Assembly (NCBI GenBank): GCA_025055115.1
Contig: JANWYJ010000088.1
Span: 25,840-89,839, forward strand
Length of the DNA: 64,000 bases
Reading direction: 5' to 3'
DNA from: Gemmata sp.
GTDB taxonomy: Bacteria; Planctomycetota; Planctomycetia; Gemmatales; Gemmataceae
Shown: positions 1 to 9,753 of the stretch, one piece after another
Position numbering within the stretch: the first letter of the stretch is position 1
How the letters are laid out: each line of letters begins with the position of its first letter
Position numbers and translations under genes: made by a program
The notes under the pieces: generated by a model
Told to the model about the DNA's origin: nothing
Database searches by the model: none
What the model saw: only the letters and a program-made list of their open reading frames with translations

Positions 1-955
1 CGAGGATGAACTTGCACATCACGTCGATGTGTTTGATCGTCACCACGTTTTCGAGTTTGTAGGCTGCTCGCGCCGGGATCATGCATTGCAAAACCATTGC
101 GAAACCGCCGAAGATCGCCCCGGCGACGAAGTAGGGCGGGAAGATCGTGGTATGCCATCCGGGGATAATCGACGTTGCGAAGTCGAAGCTCACCACCGAG
201 TGAACCGACAGCACCAGTGGTGTACTGAGGCCAGCGAGCATCAGATACGCGACTTCGTAATGCCGCCAGTTGCGCGTACTGCCGCGCCAGCCGAGCGACA
301 GGAAACCGAAGATCACCTGGCGCATGCGGCTTTTGGCCCGGTCGCGCAAGGTCGCCAGGTCGGGAATCAGCCCGATATACCAGAAGATCAGCGATATCGT
401 GAAGTAGGTACTGACCGCAAACAAGTCCCACAGTAGCGCTGAGCGGAAGTTCGGGAAGATATGGTTGGCGTTGGGCAATGGGAACATAAACCACGCGTAC
501 CAAAACCGCCCGACGTGAATGCCAGGGTATATCCCCGCGCAGATGACCGCGAAGATCGTCATCGCTTCAGAGAAGCGGTTGATACTTGTGCGCCATTTCT
601 GCCGGAACAAGAACAGAATGGCGCTGATGAGTGTGCCGGCGTGGCCAATCCCGATCCAGAACACGAAGTTGGTGATGTCGAAAGCCCAGTTCACCGGGTT
701 GTTCGATCCCCACACGCCCACACCCGTGGAGATGAGATAGGTCGCGGCCAAGACCCCGCCGCACAACAGCGACGACGTGATGAGAAACGCCGGCCACCAC
801 CAATACGGTTGCGCCCTCTCGGTGATCGAGCTGATCTGTTCGGAGAGTGAGTCGTAGTTCGCTGGCCCCCACACCAGTGGAATGCGCGGTAACGGGTCGG
901 GGAAGGCTGGCCCGTGCGGCGGTTCGTGCGTTGAGGGAGTGGTCGTGGTAGTCAT
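1..955 (-). CDS. actC: Alternative complex III subunit ActC (NrfD-like quinol-binding membrane protein), partial
   Basis: I translated this by hand from an ATG at 953-955; the frame stays open to the left edge, so the C-terminus lies outside the window. The product begins [16 protein letters not shown], then shows long hydrophobic helices separated by short loops, as in the polysulfide reductase NrfD family. Recognisable stretches include [13 protein letters not shown] near the N-terminus and [20 protein letters not shown]. In alternative complex III, ActC is an integral membrane subunit that binds menaquinol and passes electrons to ActB. It lies 76 bp downstream of actB in the same orientation, which fits the usual actABC order; actD, actE and actF would be expected past the left edge. 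The family call is firm; the partial length is only a window effect. Confidence 0.9.
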   Translation of the reverse strand, partial: MTTTTTPSTHEPPHGPAFPDPLPRIPLVWGPANYDSLSEQISSITERAQPYWWWPAFLITSSLLCGGVLAATYLISTGVGVWGSNNPVNWAFDITNFVFWIGIGHAGTLISAILFLFRQKWRTSINRFSEAMTIFAVICAGIYPGIHVGRFWYAWFMFPLPNANHIFPNFRSALLWDLFAVSTYFTISLIFWYIGLIPDLATLRDRAKSRMRQVIFGFLSLGWRGSTRNWRHYEVAYLMLAGLSTPLVLSVHSVVSFDFATSIIPGWHTTIFPPYFVAGAIFGGFAMVLQCMIPARAAYKLENVVTIKHIDVMCKFIL

Positions 956-1031
956 GGCCTGATTCAGGGTTGTGGTCGGTCGGTGTCCGGTGTTAGCGAT
1001 CGTGTCGTGGCGACCAAGCGAGCCGTAGCGG

Positions 1032-4000
1032 TTAGAGCATCTGGGGATTCAGGTTCCGCAGCCGCGGCCGGTAGCTGGTCCGTGGTTTGGTATTCAGTTC
1101 GCCGAGCAGTAAATAGTCGCTGTCGCGCTGTTTGAGCTGGCTGACACGGCTGGTGGGATCGAGAGCGTTGCCGAAGGTAATCGCCCGCGTCGGGCAGGCC
1201 GCTTCGCACGCAGTCACGATCAGGCCATCGGGGACGATGACGCGGCCTTGCGCGTCGAGATCGTAGCCCGCCGCACGTGGGTTCTTCGGCTTGCGATAAG
1301 CACCCGCGGAACCATTGGCCGGTTGGAAGCTGTCGTCCACTTCGATCACTCGTCGGCCTTGAGCGACCTCGGCCGCTGCGATCTTGGCGCTGTATTTGCC
1401 ACGCTCGATCCGCTGCACACAATACGTGCATTTCTCCATGACCCCACGCATGCGCAACGACACGTCAGGGTTTTTCAGCATCTTGAGCGTTTCTGGAACA
1501 CCGGTGCCGCGGAAGTTAGCTCCATCTTTCGCCAAGGGAGTTGGCACGCGCAGTTCGTCCAGACCACGTTTGTTGAAATCGAACCAATTGAAGCGGCGAA
1601 CTTTGTACGGACAAGCGTTGGCGCAGTAGCGTGTGCCGATGCAGCGGTTGTACACTTGCAAGTTCAGCCCTTCGTCGCTGTGAACCGCCGCGTTCACCGG
1701 GCAGACTTGCTCGCAGGGGGCCGCTTCACAATGTACGCACGCTACCGGTTGCGTGACGATCCGTGGTTCATCACGCGGTCCCGTGAAGTAGCGGTCGAGG
1801 CGAATCCAATGCATTTCGCGATTCCGCTTCACCTCATGTTTGCCCACCACCGGGATGTTATTCTCCACTTGGCAGGCCATCATGCAGGCCGAACAACCGA
1901 TGCACACGTTCAGATCGATCACCATCCCCCATTGGAACTGGCTGTTGAGCGCTTCGGGGCGGGCCAGATCGAGAGGGAAGCGGGTTTGCTTCTGCCGCGC
2001 TGGCGCTGGTTGCGGCTGCGGGTTGCCATACGCTCCTTGAAAACCCTTCTTGAGCATCTCCTCGGTAATGTGCCCGTCGGGAGGAATGCCGATCAGTGGC
2101 TGTGCATGGTGCGCTGATCCGCCATCCGCATGGGGCGATGTTTCCTGCAACGGATGCACGGCAGGCGTTTGCTGCGGAACGGCTTCGCGAACAATATCGC
2201 GGCCGTGCGGAATGACCCCGTGTTCCTGTGTCGTGACCAGATCGAACGTTCGCCCTGTTGGTTTCAGTTGCGCTCCGGTGGCGATGTGCAAAGCCTTCGA
2301 CAATCGCAGTGGGAAAACGTTGACCCCACCCCCCTGCGGCACATTCTCAATCCGCATCTGGCCATACTGACCAAACGTCAAGGCGATGGAATAATCCGCC
2401 TGCCCTGGCAACACGAAAGCCGGAACCGCGACTGCGTTTTGCTGCAACCGAACTTCGATGAGGTCACCCGTGCGGATGCCGAACTCAGCCGCCGTCGCCG
2501 GGCTGATGCAGGCGGCGTTATCCCACACCACCTTGGTGATTGGGTCAGGCAATTCTTGCAGCCACGGGTTCATCGCCCCGCGACCATCGCCCACCGTGTA
2601 CGATGGATGGAAGGTGACTTCCAAGGAATCTTTCGTCGGTCCTGGCACTGGCTTGGCCGCGGCAACGGCGGTGGCCACATCGGCAGCCTTCAGTTCGCCT
2701 GAGGGCTTCGGCTTCTCCTTCGCACCATCCGGGGCGTGATCGACAGGAAGGAAACCGAGTTGCTTGTAGCGGTTGAAGGCCTCTTCGAAATCAGTCGCGG
2801 TGATGGCTTTACCGCTGCGCTGGGCGAACGACAGCCGCACGAAGTGGTACGCGGCTTTCTGCGCGGCTGTGTACGACACCACCGGTTTGCGGTCGGCCCC
2901 GGGTACTTGGGCCAGTTGCACCAGCACTTCCAAAGCGGTACGGCCGCCGCGAGCTGGCGGGGCCAAATCGTCACCGCCACTGCGACCACTGTTCAAAGGA
3001 GCAATGAGCGGCTGAACACAACACAGCGAGCCATCACCCGCTTCCGTGTCACCCCAACTTTCCAGATAGTGGGCCAGCGGCAGATGCCAGCTACATCGTT
3101 CAGAAGTCTGATCGTAATACAGCCCCAAGCGGATTGTCGTGCGGACCTTCGTGAGTTCTTCGGCGAAGCGCAAGTCGGCCGGAGCATTCAGCACCGGATT
3201 GCCACCGATGATGATCAAGGTGTTCACCTGACCCTGCCGGATCGCTTCGACCAATTGCGGCAAGGAAGGGTCGAGCATTTCTGGCGGCGCGGGGCGGAAT
3301 TCGGCCATCCCCGCCGCATAGTTGCCCAGCGCGACATTGACGGCGTGCGCCAGTGCGTGAACCCAGGCTGGTTGCCGCGGCCCTACCACCACCAGGCTCT
3401 TGCCAGCATTCGCCGCTAGGTCGTGAGCCACAGCTTGCACCCACTTGCGCTCGAATGCGCTGGCGTTGGGCAACGCGGGAAGCGCCGTTGCGCTGGGAAG
3501 AGCCGCGGCGTGCTTCGTCTTCAGTTCCTCGGCCAGCGCGATCAGATAAAAACCAATCTGCGACGCAGCCAGGCGGTAGCGATGATCGGCCATAGTACCC
3601 GTGATCGTGTACGTCGATTCGACAACGTACAGCCGGTTCATAGACCGTTCGTCGTGGCGTTTGGTCGCGAAATTGCGGGCGTAAAACACATGGTCGCTTT
3701 CGTGGCCGAGAAAGTCGCTATCGAGTGCCAGAATCCGTTCTGCACGCTCGAAGTGGTAGCGGGGAAGAAGTTTTTCCCCGAAGGCTATGTCGGTGCCGTG
3801 CAGAATTTCGCTCAGGTCGCACGCTTCGTAGCTGTACCAGGCGGTTTCTGGCCATTTTGCGGCCATTTCCTGACGCAACAGCCGCAACGCGGGGAAGGGA
3901 GTTTGTTCCGTGAGAATCGCCAGCCCCCGGCCCTTGTCTTTCGTCAGTTGTTCAGTGAGAGTTCGGGCGAAACGATCGTAATCGTCCCATTTCCGCGCGC

Positions 4001-4559
4001 TGCGGCCTTGCATCACGCCAGGGTATTTCTCCGACATGACCCGATCCGGGCTGTACAGATCAAAGATACTGGCCTGGGCGAAGGCGTCGGTGCTGCCGCG
4101 GCTGCAGGGGTGTTGCGGATGGCCTTCGATCTTGGTGGGTCGGCCGTCGTGGCTTTCAACCAGCACCGGCAGGGCACCGCCGGGGCGTGGAATGCTGGTG
4201 GCGTAAAATGTTGGTTGGCCGTGAACAATGTGGCCGGTTTGTTCGTCGGGCACTGCGGCATAGGGGAGAATGGGAATCTCAGGCCGCCGGCAACCGGCCA
4301 AAGCCGCCATGGCCAACGTGGTACTGGAGAGTGCCAGAAACTTCCGCCGCGACACGATGGCCCAACCGGGGTTGTCGTCGCGCAGTTCGGCTTCGCCCCG
4401 CGCGTCGTACACGTTGACGAAGCCGGGGAACTCCTCGGCGGCTTGCGCCTGGAATTCTGGCGTTGCGGCCAGATGGTCGAGGCTCCGGTAATAAGTTGGT
4501 GCGGTCATGGTCGGGTTGAATTCCCAGGCTGTGATGGGCGTTGGTTCGTGGTTCGGCAT
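1032..4559 (-). CDS. actB: Alternative complex III subunit ActB (molybdopterin-oxidoreductase-like domain fused to Fe-S protein)
   Basis: The 1175-residue protein has two parts. The first ~800 residues resemble a molybdopterin oxidoreductase, which in ActB carries no cofactor. The last ~300 residues form a ferredoxin-like domain with clustered cysteines: [43 protein letters not shown] and CEAACP. A twin-arginine motif (SRRKFLAL, about residues 70-77) followed by a hydrophobic run ending LAGC lies inside an N-terminal extension, as is usual for ActB. It takes electrons from quinol at ActC and passes them through Fe-S clusters to haem subunits at the outer face of the membrane. The gene starts 16 bp after actA stops, so the genes are co-transcribed. 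The ribosome binding site before the ATG is weak; Met18 is a possible alternative start. Confidence 0.95.
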   Translation of the reverse strand: MPNHEPTPITAWEFNPTMTAPTYYRSLDHLAATPEFQAQAAEEFPGFVNVYDARGEAELRDDNPGWAIVSRRKFLALSSTTLAMAALAGCRRPEIPILPYAAVPDEQTGHIVHGQPTFYATSIPRPGGALPVLVESHDGRPTKIEGHPQHPCSRGSTDAFAQASIFDLYSPDRVMSEKYPGVMQGRSARKWDDYDRFARTLTEQLTKDKGRGLAILTEQTPFPALRLLRQEMAAKWPETAWYSYEACDLSEILHGTDIAFGEKLLPRYHFERAERILALDSDFLGHESDHVFYARNFATKRHDERSMNRLYVVESTYTITGTMADHRYRLAASQIGFYLIALAEELKTKHAAALPSATALPALPNASAFERKWVQAVAHDLAANAGKSLVVVGPRQPAWVHALAHAVNVALGNYAAGMAEFRPAPPEMLDPSLPQLVEAIRQGQVNTLIIIGGNPVLNAPADLRFAEELTKVRTTIRLGLYYDQTSERCSWHLPLAHYLESWGDTEAGDGSLCCVQPLIAPLNSGRSGGDDLAPPARGGRTALEVLVQLAQVPGADRKPVVSYTAAQKAAYHFVRLSFAQRSGKAITATDFEEAFNRYKQLGFLPVDHAPDGAKEKPKPSGELKAADVATAVAAAKPVPGPTKDSLEVTFHPSYTVGDGRGAMNPWLQELPDPITKVVWDNAACISPATAAEFGIRTGDLIEVRLQQNAVAVPAFVLPGQADYSIALTFGQYGQMRIENVPQGGGVNVFPLRLSKALHIATGAQLKPTGRTFDLVTTQEHGVIPHGRDIVREAVPQQTPAVHPLQETSPHADGGSAHHAQPLIGIPPDGHITEEMLKKGFQGAYGNPQPQPAPARQKQTRFPLDLARPEALNSQFQWGMVIDLNVCIGCSACMMACQVENNIPVVGKHEVKRNREMHWIRLDRYFTGPRDEPRIVTQPVACVHCEAAPCEQVCPVNAAVHSDEGLNLQVYNRCIGTRYCANACPYKVRRFNWFDFNKRGLDELRVPTPLAKDGANFRGTGVPETLKMLKNPDVSLRMRGVMEKCTYCVQRIERGKYSAKIAAAEVAQGRRVIEVDDSFQPANGSAGAYRKPKNPRAAGYDLDAQGRVIVPDGLIVTACEAACPTRAITFGNALDPTSRVSQLKQRDSDYLLLGELNTKPRTSYRPRLRNLNPQML

Positions 4560-4575
4560 TCCACGGTCTGGCCGG

Positions 4576-5241
4576 TTAGCGGTGGCAACCTTGGCAGTTC
4601 ATCGGCGCTTTGATCTGCAAATCCGTGGCGATGCTGGCCCCGATTTCGCGGGCGGTTTTACCGTCCGGTGGAGCCCACTTCAGATTCGTTACCTCATGAA
4701 CCGGTCGCAGGTGTTCGTGCGGATCGGTGTGACACTTCAAGCACCAGCCCATCGTCAGCGGTTGATGGTGATAAACGACCTTCATCTCGTTGATCGGGCC
4801 GTGGCAGGAAATGCACGATACCCCTTTGTTCACATGGACCGCATGATTGAAGTAGGCGTACTCGGGAAGCTTGTGAATCCGCTTCCACTCCACCGGTTGG
4901 CCAGTATCGTAGCTGGTGCGAATGGGCGCTAGTAGCGGACTGTTGCCTTTCACATTCGCCATTTTGGGATTGTGGCAATTCATGCAGACGCGCGCCGTCG
5001 GCACAGTCGCATGCGGCGATTCATAGACCGATTGATGGCAGTAGGCGCAATCCATGCCGAGCTTGCCGGCGTGCAGTTCGTGCGAAAACGGTACCGGTTG
5101 CTCCGGGGCATAGCCCACACGCGTATAGCTCGGCAACGCGTAGTAGTACCAGCCCACCACCAACAACCCCACCGCGACCACCACACCCACTGCCGCTTGG
5201 CGAACCACAGCATCGGCTGATCGCGCAAAGATCGCGGGCAA
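4576..5241 (-). CDS. actA: Alternative complex III subunit ActA, pentahaem cytochrome c
   Basis: The 221-residue protein has one N-terminal transmembrane segment (about residues 13-35) followed by exactly five CxxCH haem-binding motifs: CAYCH, CMNCH, CISCH, CLKCH and CQGCH, the last three residues from the C-terminus. Five haems and one anchor are the signature of ActA, which receives electrons from ActB and passes them to a mono-haem subunit or directly to a terminal oxidase. I place the start at a TTG because GAGGGG lies 8 nt upstream; no ATG or GTG gives a full anchor with a ribosome binding site. It is the first gene of the act operon and sits just downstream of a striking palindrome at 5286-5311. 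Confidence 0.93.
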   Translation of the reverse strand: MPAIFARSADAVVRQAAVGVVVAVGLLVVGWYYYALPSYTRVGYAPEQPVPFSHELHAGKLGMDCAYCHQSVYESPHATVPTARVCMNCHNPKMANVKGNSPLLAPIRTSYDTGQPVEWKRIHKLPEYAYFNHAVHVNKGVSCISCHGPINEMKVVYHHQPLTMGWCLKCHTDPHEHLRPVHEVTNLKWAPPDGKTAREIGASIATDLQIKAPMNCQGCHR

Positions 5242-5285
5242 GTTCGATCCCCTCGAAATGACGACCCAGGATTGTAGACGAATTT

Positions 5286-5311
5286 GACTTTGTGAAAAGT
5301 TTCACAAAGTC
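5286..5311. promoter_or_regulatory. Rex-like or CRP/FNR-like operator upstream of actABC
   Basis: A perfect inverted repeat with 12-bp arms (GACTTTGTGAAA and its complement) and a 2-bp centre. Its core at 5290-5307 reads TTGTGAAAAGTTTCACAA. This matches the Rex operator consensus TTGTGAA-N4-TTCACAA exactly, and also the CRP core TGTGA-N6-TCACA. The centre lies about 57 bp before the actA TTG start. Rex represses respiratory genes at low NADH and releases them at high NADH; a CRP/FNR protein could act as activator instead. Sequence alone does not separate the two. Confidence 0.7.
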
Positions 5312-5352
5312 ACAGACATCTTATATTCTGTAACTGTCCGCTGGCAAGGTAA

Positions 5353-5473
5353 CTGTCGGCTGGCAAGTCGCGGCCACCAACCGAACCAAGGCCATGATTC
5401 CATCGCCTTCTTTCCGGTCCTTATATTACCTCTGTCCGCTGGCAAGTCGCGGCCACCAACCGAACCAGGGCCA
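5353..5473. repeat. 42-bp direct repeat, two copies, between actA and the small membrane protein
   Basis: Copies at 5353-5394 and 5432-5473 agree except at two or three positions. A truncated third copy of about 15 bp sits at 5334-5348, so the left copy looks partly re-duplicated. Each unit contains CTGGCAAGTCGCGGCC. The copies are not inverted, show no terminal repeats and contain no reading frame, so they look like a local duplication rather than a mobile element. Confidence 0.75.
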
Positions 5474-5505
5474 CCATCGCGCAAGCACAACAGCCGCGAG
5501 TCTGG

Positions 5506-5613
5506 TCATGGCCGGCCCAGAAAGCCCGCCAGCCAAAACGGCAGGGCGATGATCAGCGGAATTCCGAAGATGGTGAACAGCACCATCGCGCTTTGTTTGA
5601 GGAACTGGCTCAT
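5506..5613 (-). CDS. 35-residue single-span membrane peptide, function unknown
   Basis: A small frame with an ATG at 5611-5613 and TGA at 5506-5508, preceded by GGAGG 5 nt upstream of the start. The translation begins MSQFLKQSAMVLFTIFGIP, continues with about ten hydrophobic residues and ends FLGRP. That gives a short polar N-terminus, one transmembrane helix (about residues 10-32) and a basic end. It stands between the ATPase-GNAT gene upstream and the act operon downstream, on the same strand. Small hydrophobic peptides often accompany respiratory complexes, so a link to alternative complex III is possible but unproven. The strong ribosome binding site is the main support for it being real. 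Confidence 0.6.
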   Translation of the reverse strand: MSQFLKQSAMVLFTIFGIPLIIALPFWLAGFLGRP

Positions 5614-5651
5614 TGAATGTCCTCCTTCGGTCGCGGACTACGTTACGAGTT

Positions 5652-6866
5652 TCACGGAGGTGTGTCCGCCTTCTGGCGGTTATCGAACAGATAGTAAACC
5701 GGATTGCTGAAGTCACTCTTCACCGCAGTTGCGCGGGCGATCTTGCCGCGGGGGCCGAACTGCCCACTTCGGCCACACCGAGGAATCACACCGATACGGC
5801 GAAAACCAGCACGCTCGAACACGGGGTTGCTCTGGCCCATCGCGGAGAGGGTTTCGATCCAATCGACCGGACACAATTGGCACGCCCGCCGCACCAACGC
5901 GGCAGCAATGCCCACGCCACGATAGGTAGGGTGAAGCACCACGCGCTGCAACAACCACAACTGTTCATTCAACGCCGCCAGCGCCAAAGGCGATCGCGGC
6001 GATTGCAGGCCAAAGAACCACGAACGGAGCGACAGGCTGGCCGCCGGAGTCGCAAACACGCAAATACCCACTGGCTCTTGGCGATGCCAAAGCACAAAGA
6101 CACGCTTCACGAAGGCCAAGCGCTGGCCACGATAATGCCACCGTGCGAAGTACGGCCAATCGCGTGCGGAACCATCCGACAGCCACAGTTCGCTGGCGAA
6201 GGAAATACTTCGCCTTTCCCACCTCCGGCGTTCCACGCTCACATTCCCCTCACCACGGCAGCGAATCACGACATCAGGGTTCAGATCGTCGAGAATGTCG
6301 TCATGCGTAGTGGCTGCGAGTAACCCTACGCCCAGGCGAGCCAACCACTTCCGCATGTTGAAGGCGACACACTTCGCCAAAGTCCGATCAAGAGTCGCAG
6401 TGAATTCATCCGCTACAAGAAACGGCGGACGATCCGACTCGGCTGCCGTTCGTAAGGTGGCCGCACCCCAACCGAGCCGAAACCGGTAGCGTTGCCCTTC
6501 GCTCAATTCCTGCGGAGTGCGCAAGAACAACCGGGCTTCGGAAAGCCCGCAAGCCGCCAGCAGCGCCAAACGCTCGTCCAGCGCACCAGGCAAAGCGTCG
6601 ATCAGCGGGACTTCCGGCAACGGCTCGGAAGCAATATCCAGGGCGTGCAGTTGCTCAGCCACAGCTCGAAGCAAACTGGATTTCCCGCTTCCACTGGGGC
6701 CAACGAAGAGCACCACATCGGCCGGTCGAATGTCGAGCTGGAGGTTCTCGCAAATGGTGTATTCCGGTTCGTCCTCGGACAACCCGAATTGGTCTGCGAC
6801 AGCCACAGTCGCCCAGCTGCGCCGCTGTGGTGCAAACCGATAACGAATCGTTATGGGTGCAAGCAT
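5652..6866 (-). CDS. ABC-type ATPase fused to a GNAT acetyltransferase domain (COG2401-like)
   Basis: The N-terminal half is an ABC ATPase: Walker A GPSGSGKSS (about residues 56-64), an ABC signature-like LSEGQ near 120, Walker B FLVADEFTATLD near 150, and a switch-histidine region AATTHDD near 188. The C-terminal half has GNAT features, notably the acetyl-CoA loop YRGVGIAA and an ERAGFRRIG end motif. No transmembrane segments are present, so it is a cytoplasmic ATPase, not a transporter. I start at Met25 of the longest frame (ATG at 6866), which has GGGAG 7 nt upstream. An ABC ATPase fused to a predicted acetyltransferase is an established orthologous group without a clear function. It follows a terminase gene on the same strand, which may mean a phage origin. 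Confidence 0.8.
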   Translation of the reverse strand: MLAPITIRYRFAPQRRSWATVAVADQFGLSEDEPEYTICENLQLDIRPADVVLFVGPSGSGKSSLLRAVAEQLHALDIASEPLPEVPLIDALPGALDERLALLAACGLSEARLFLRTPQELSEGQRYRFRLGWGAATLRTAAESDRPPFLVADEFTATLDRTLAKCVAFNMRKWLARLGVGLLAATTHDDILDDLNPDVVIRCRGEGNVSVERRRWERRSISFASELWLSDGSARDWPYFARWHYRGQRLAFVKRVFVLWHRQEPVGICVFATPAASLSLRSWFFGLQSPRSPLALAALNEQLWLLQRVVLHPTYRGVGIAAALVRRACQLCPVDWIETLSAMGQSNPVFERAGFRRIGVIPRCGRSGQFGPRGKIARATAVKSDFSNPVYYLFDNRQKADTPP

Positions 6867-6953
6867 CGCCGAACTCCCGCAATCACCTCGGACAACCGAT
6901 GATACACTCAGGCGCATTCTGCAAGCAGAACGCCACAAGGTCCCCCACGCGCT

Positions 6954-7124
6954 TCAGCGCTGAGCGAACCAGACAACCGACGGCGACATCCCATCCGCGC
7001 TGGCCGGCGCGATGGTGTTGGCAGAGAAGTTGATGAAGCTGTCGGCCTTTGGGGAGAAGATGGTGTGCCCGGTTTCCGTGGTGCTGTAGCCGAGTTCTTC
7101 CCTGAATCGGTCCAGCGCCGAGCT
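6954..7124 (-). pseudogene. Fragment resembling the ATPase domain of a phage terminase large subunit
   Basis: Between the terminase-like gene and the ATPase-GNAT gene, one minus frame reads LDRFREELGY, then TIFSPKADSFINFSAN and ASADGMSPSVVWFAQ before a stop at 6954-6956. The pattern 'IFSPK-x-SFI-F-A...NPS/MSPSVVWFxE' resembles the stretch of Terminase_1-type ATPases that leads into the Walker B region. There is no start codon with a ribosome site and a TGA precedes the readable part. I read it as a decayed piece of a second, different terminase. The assignment is by eye on a short stretch and could be wrong. Confidence 0.35.
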
Positions 7125-7155
7125 TCACAGCTCATCCCTGATCTTCTGGCCACAT

Positions 7156-8568
7156 CTACCAGACGCGTGGTTCGCGGCGGTCGAGCAGGAAGGCCGTACC
7201 GGTGGCCGCAGCATCGAGTAGGTCGTCGTGATCACCGCATGGAAAGCTCAGCATCTCGTCGTGCAATTCCCTCTGACTGACATCGACCATTCCTCGGGAG
7301 CCTTCTTGGAGGCGGAACGAACCATTCTCCACCGCGACACTGAAGGCAGCGATGCGGGCGGTTTTGTTCGCGGATTGCGTCACCGCGCGGAGTTTGGGGC
7401 CAAAGCGGGTTTGCCGTGTCAGCAAGTCCTTGATGCCGCGAAAGGCCGCATTGGCTTCGAAGAGGATCACGGCCGGATTCCAGGCACGATCAAAAGTGTC
7501 GATCAGTTGCAAAAGCTCTGGGGCTGCCACACGTCGAGCTGTACACGCCAGAACGTGAATTTCCACCGCAGCGAATACCGTGGCTGTTCGTCCCAATACC
7601 ACAAACGCCGTGCGATCCGCATCAGCCGCAGTACTGACGGCTGGATCGACCGAGAGTACGATTGTGTCGTAGTCCGCAGGCTCGCGCCAATACTGGACCC
7701 AGGTGGGCTGAATGAGCGTTTCATCCGCAGCCAAGGGCAAGAGCCGATAGCCGCGGGCAAAAGACGCACTGCCAATCTCGGCTAGCCGCGCTTTGAGTCG
7801 TTCGGCGGGCCATTTCTCCGGCCACAATGGTTCGAAATCCGGACCAATCGCGCGGCGAAACACGGCGTAAGCGCCACTTTTCTTCAACCGGGCATTGAGA
7901 TCGTCGCCATGCCAAGGAGTGCACAACCCCCAAAATCGGCCATCGGGTTCCAGCAGATTCATCAAGTTGTTAGTGAAGTAATCAGCCACACGTTCACGTT
8001 CGGCGCGACTGTGCAGAGCGCGAACATCAACAACATCATCACAAATCAGCAAATCGGCTCGGGTTCCTGTGCAACCAGCCCCAATGCCAAAGGCCGCAAC
8101 ACTCGGACCGATCTTCGGCGGAGCTGTGGCGAGCGTGAATTCCTTGGCACTCCAGGGACGACCGCAGCGGAGCGTGGGAAACGCTGTGCGGAGCCGATCA
8201 TTGCGCACAATGCTGTCGCGCAGGAAACGGCTTCGCTCTCGAGCAACCGCCTCGGTGGCACAAACAATCTTGACGCGTAAACCGGGGTTCTTGCCCAACT
8301 CCCACAATACGCGACAACACACCTGAAAACTCTTGCCATGATCGCGCGGCAACTCCACCAACGCTTTGCTGTGATGGCTCAGAAAATCCTGCAATTCGCG
8401 GTGAAATTCTGCTTGGCGGATCGTTGCACCACCAGAATCGGTAAAGCAATGCTCGATGAAATCATTGACATCGGTGAAACTCGTAATGAGGCGAAAGCAC
8501 CGATCGGGCAATGGAACCGGATCATTGCGCGGACGACGACAAACCGGCCACGGGGCACGGGTACTCAT
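7156..8568 (-). CDS. Phage terminase large subunit-like protein
   Basis: About 470 residues with the two-domain layout of terminase large subunits. The N-terminal ATPase shows a Walker A-like LPRDHGKSF, then LICDDVVD as Walker B, followed by a coupling motif region GLCTPWHGDDL. The C-terminal nuclease has an RNase H-like fold with acidic residues at VLSVDPAVS, ILFEANAAF and DHDDLLDA. Such enzymes cut and package viral DNA. No portal, capsid or tail gene is present in this window, so it is a stand-alone or remnant copy. I prefer the ATG at 8568 because GGAG lies 6 nt upstream; the longer frame starts from a GTG at 8622 with no ribosome site. Confidence 0.8.
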   Translation of the reverse strand: MSTRAPWPVCRRPRNDPVPLPDRCFRLITSFTDVNDFIEHCFTDSGGATIRQAEFHRELQDFLSHHSKALVELPRDHGKSFQVCCRVLWELGKNPGLRVKIVCATEAVARERSRFLRDSIVRNDRLRTAFPTLRCGRPWSAKEFTLATAPPKIGPSVAAFGIGAGCTGTRADLLICDDVVDVRALHSRAERERVADYFTNNLMNLLEPDGRFWGLCTPWHGDDLNARLKKSGAYAVFRRAIGPDFEPLWPEKWPAERLKARLAEIGSASFARGYRLLPLAADETLIQPTWVQYWREPADYDTIVLSVDPAVSTAADADRTAFVVLGRTATVFAAVEIHVLACTARRVAAPELLQLIDTFDRAWNPAVILFEANAAFRGIKDLLTRQTRFGPKLRAVTQSANKTARIAAFSVAVENGSFRLQEGSRGMVDVSQRELHDEMLSFPCGDHDDLLDAAATGTAFLLDRREPRVW

Positions 8569-8678
8569 AGTACGCTCCACCACCAGGGAAACAGTATCGG
8601 CAGACACGTCGGGAGTGGTCACACTTCAGGACGTGAAGTATACTTTTGTCAACTTCTAGCATAAGTCTGCGCAATATG

Positions 8679-8714
8679 TGTTCATTTGTCAACCAAAATG
8701 ACAAAAAGTGAACA
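8679..8714. promoter_or_regulatory. AT-rich nested inverted repeats upstream of the terminase gene
   Basis: TGTTCA at 8679-8684 pairs with TGAACA at 8709-8714, and inside them TTGTCA at 8686-8691 pairs with TGACAA at 8699-8704. A further TTTGTCAAC occurs at 8645-8653. The stretch is far more AT-rich than the surrounding genes. It lies about 110 bp upstream of the terminase start and could be a repressor operator and promoter for that gene. No regulator gene is adjacent. Confidence 0.4.
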
Positions 8715-8794
8715 ATTTTTCATATATTGGCCGCCAAGACACCCCGGCTGATCTGAGAGTGGACCGATGATCGGGCTATGGTGTGGTGGGGCGG

Positions 8795-9637
8795 CTAGAC
8801 CTGGCGGGCTTCAAACAGCCGGCTGTGCCACAGGCCGAGCCGATGGAGCCAGTACCGCGTCACGGTGGCGACGGTTTGAATGCCGTACTTCAGGCTCCGG
8901 CGGAAATTGATTTGGCTGGCTTCGTCGAAGTACCGTACAGGCACGGGAATGTCGCCGAGTCGGAAGCCGAAGTGAACCGCTTGCACCAGAAATTGGGTAT
9001 CGAAGACGAAATCATCGCTATTGCGCTCAAACGGAATGGTTTCGAGAACTTTCCTCCGGTAGACACGGAAACCGCTGTGGAATTCGCCAAGGTTCTGCCC
9101 CAGCATCAGGTTCTCGAAAATAGTCAGTCCGCGATTGCTGATGTACTTCCACCACGGCATGCCGCACTGCAGGGCTTCGGCGCGGCTGCGAATACGGTTT
9201 CCGAGAATCACATCGCAAATGCCCAACTCGATCATGCCCACCGCATGAGGGATGACGCGGGCATCGTATTGATAATCGGGGTGGATCATGACCACGACAT
9301 CGGCGCCATGATCGAGGCAGTAGCGGTAGCAGGTCTTTTGATTGCCGCCGTAGCCGCGATTCTGGTCGTGCACAATCACTGTCAGGCCCATCGCGCGGGC
9401 GATGGCCACGGTGTTGTCGGTGCTGCCGTCATCGACCAGGAGGATGTCATCGACACATCCCGGCGGAAAGTCGGCCAGCGTAGCGGCGAGGGTGCGTTCG
9501 GCGTTGTACGCCGGCAGAACGGCGATGATCTTGTGCCGACGGCAGGGCGTGGATTTCTCAGGTTTCAGGATGCGTTCGACGTGAAAAATCTCGTGGACCG
9601 GGTTGAGCGGCGGTTCGGTAAGCAGTGTCGTCGGCAT
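8795..9637 (-). CDS. Family 2 glycosyltransferase (dolichol-phosphate mannosyltransferase-like)
   Basis: A 280-residue GT-A enzyme. The nucleotide-sugar binding start [12 protein letters not shown] is near residue 40, the DDGSTDN motif near 75, and a metal-binding HPDYQYD near 120 stands in place of the usual DxD. There is no C-terminal membrane anchor, so it is probably a soluble or peripheral enzyme at the inner face of the membrane. The later [10 protein letters not shown] motif is typical of the DPM1/GtrB-like branch, which moves a sugar onto a polyprenyl phosphate. It stands alone on the minus strand with an AT-rich region downstream and no other sugar gene adjacent, so the acceptor cannot be named. 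Confidence 0.85.
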   Translation of the reverse strand: MPTTLLTEPPLNPVHEIFHVERILKPEKSTPCRRHKIIAVLPAYNAERTLAATLADFPPGCVDDILLVDDGSTDNTVAIARAMGLTVIVHDQNRGYGGNQKTCYRYCLDHGADVVVMIHPDYQYDARVIPHAVGMIELGICDVILGNRIRSRAEALQCGMPWWKYISNRGLTIFENLMLGQNLGEFHSGFRVYRRKVLETIPFERNSDDFVFDTQFLVQAVHFGFRLGDIPVPVRYFDEASQINFRRSLKYGIQTVATVTRYWLHRLGLWHSRLFEARQV

Positions 9638-9753
9638 GGGCAGGTATCGGGCTGTGGGGGGCGGAAGGTTTCCTCATCTTATATAGGATGCTCGGCGAGT
9701 GATGGAATTCCCCAGAATCGCTAGAACTTCCATCCCATCCTGATCACTGCCAC

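Noticed and set aside
3423..4613. A 396-residue plus-strand frame antisense to actB
   Set aside because: It is a GC-rich shadow frame with no family motif; actB on the minus strand has clear domain evidence.
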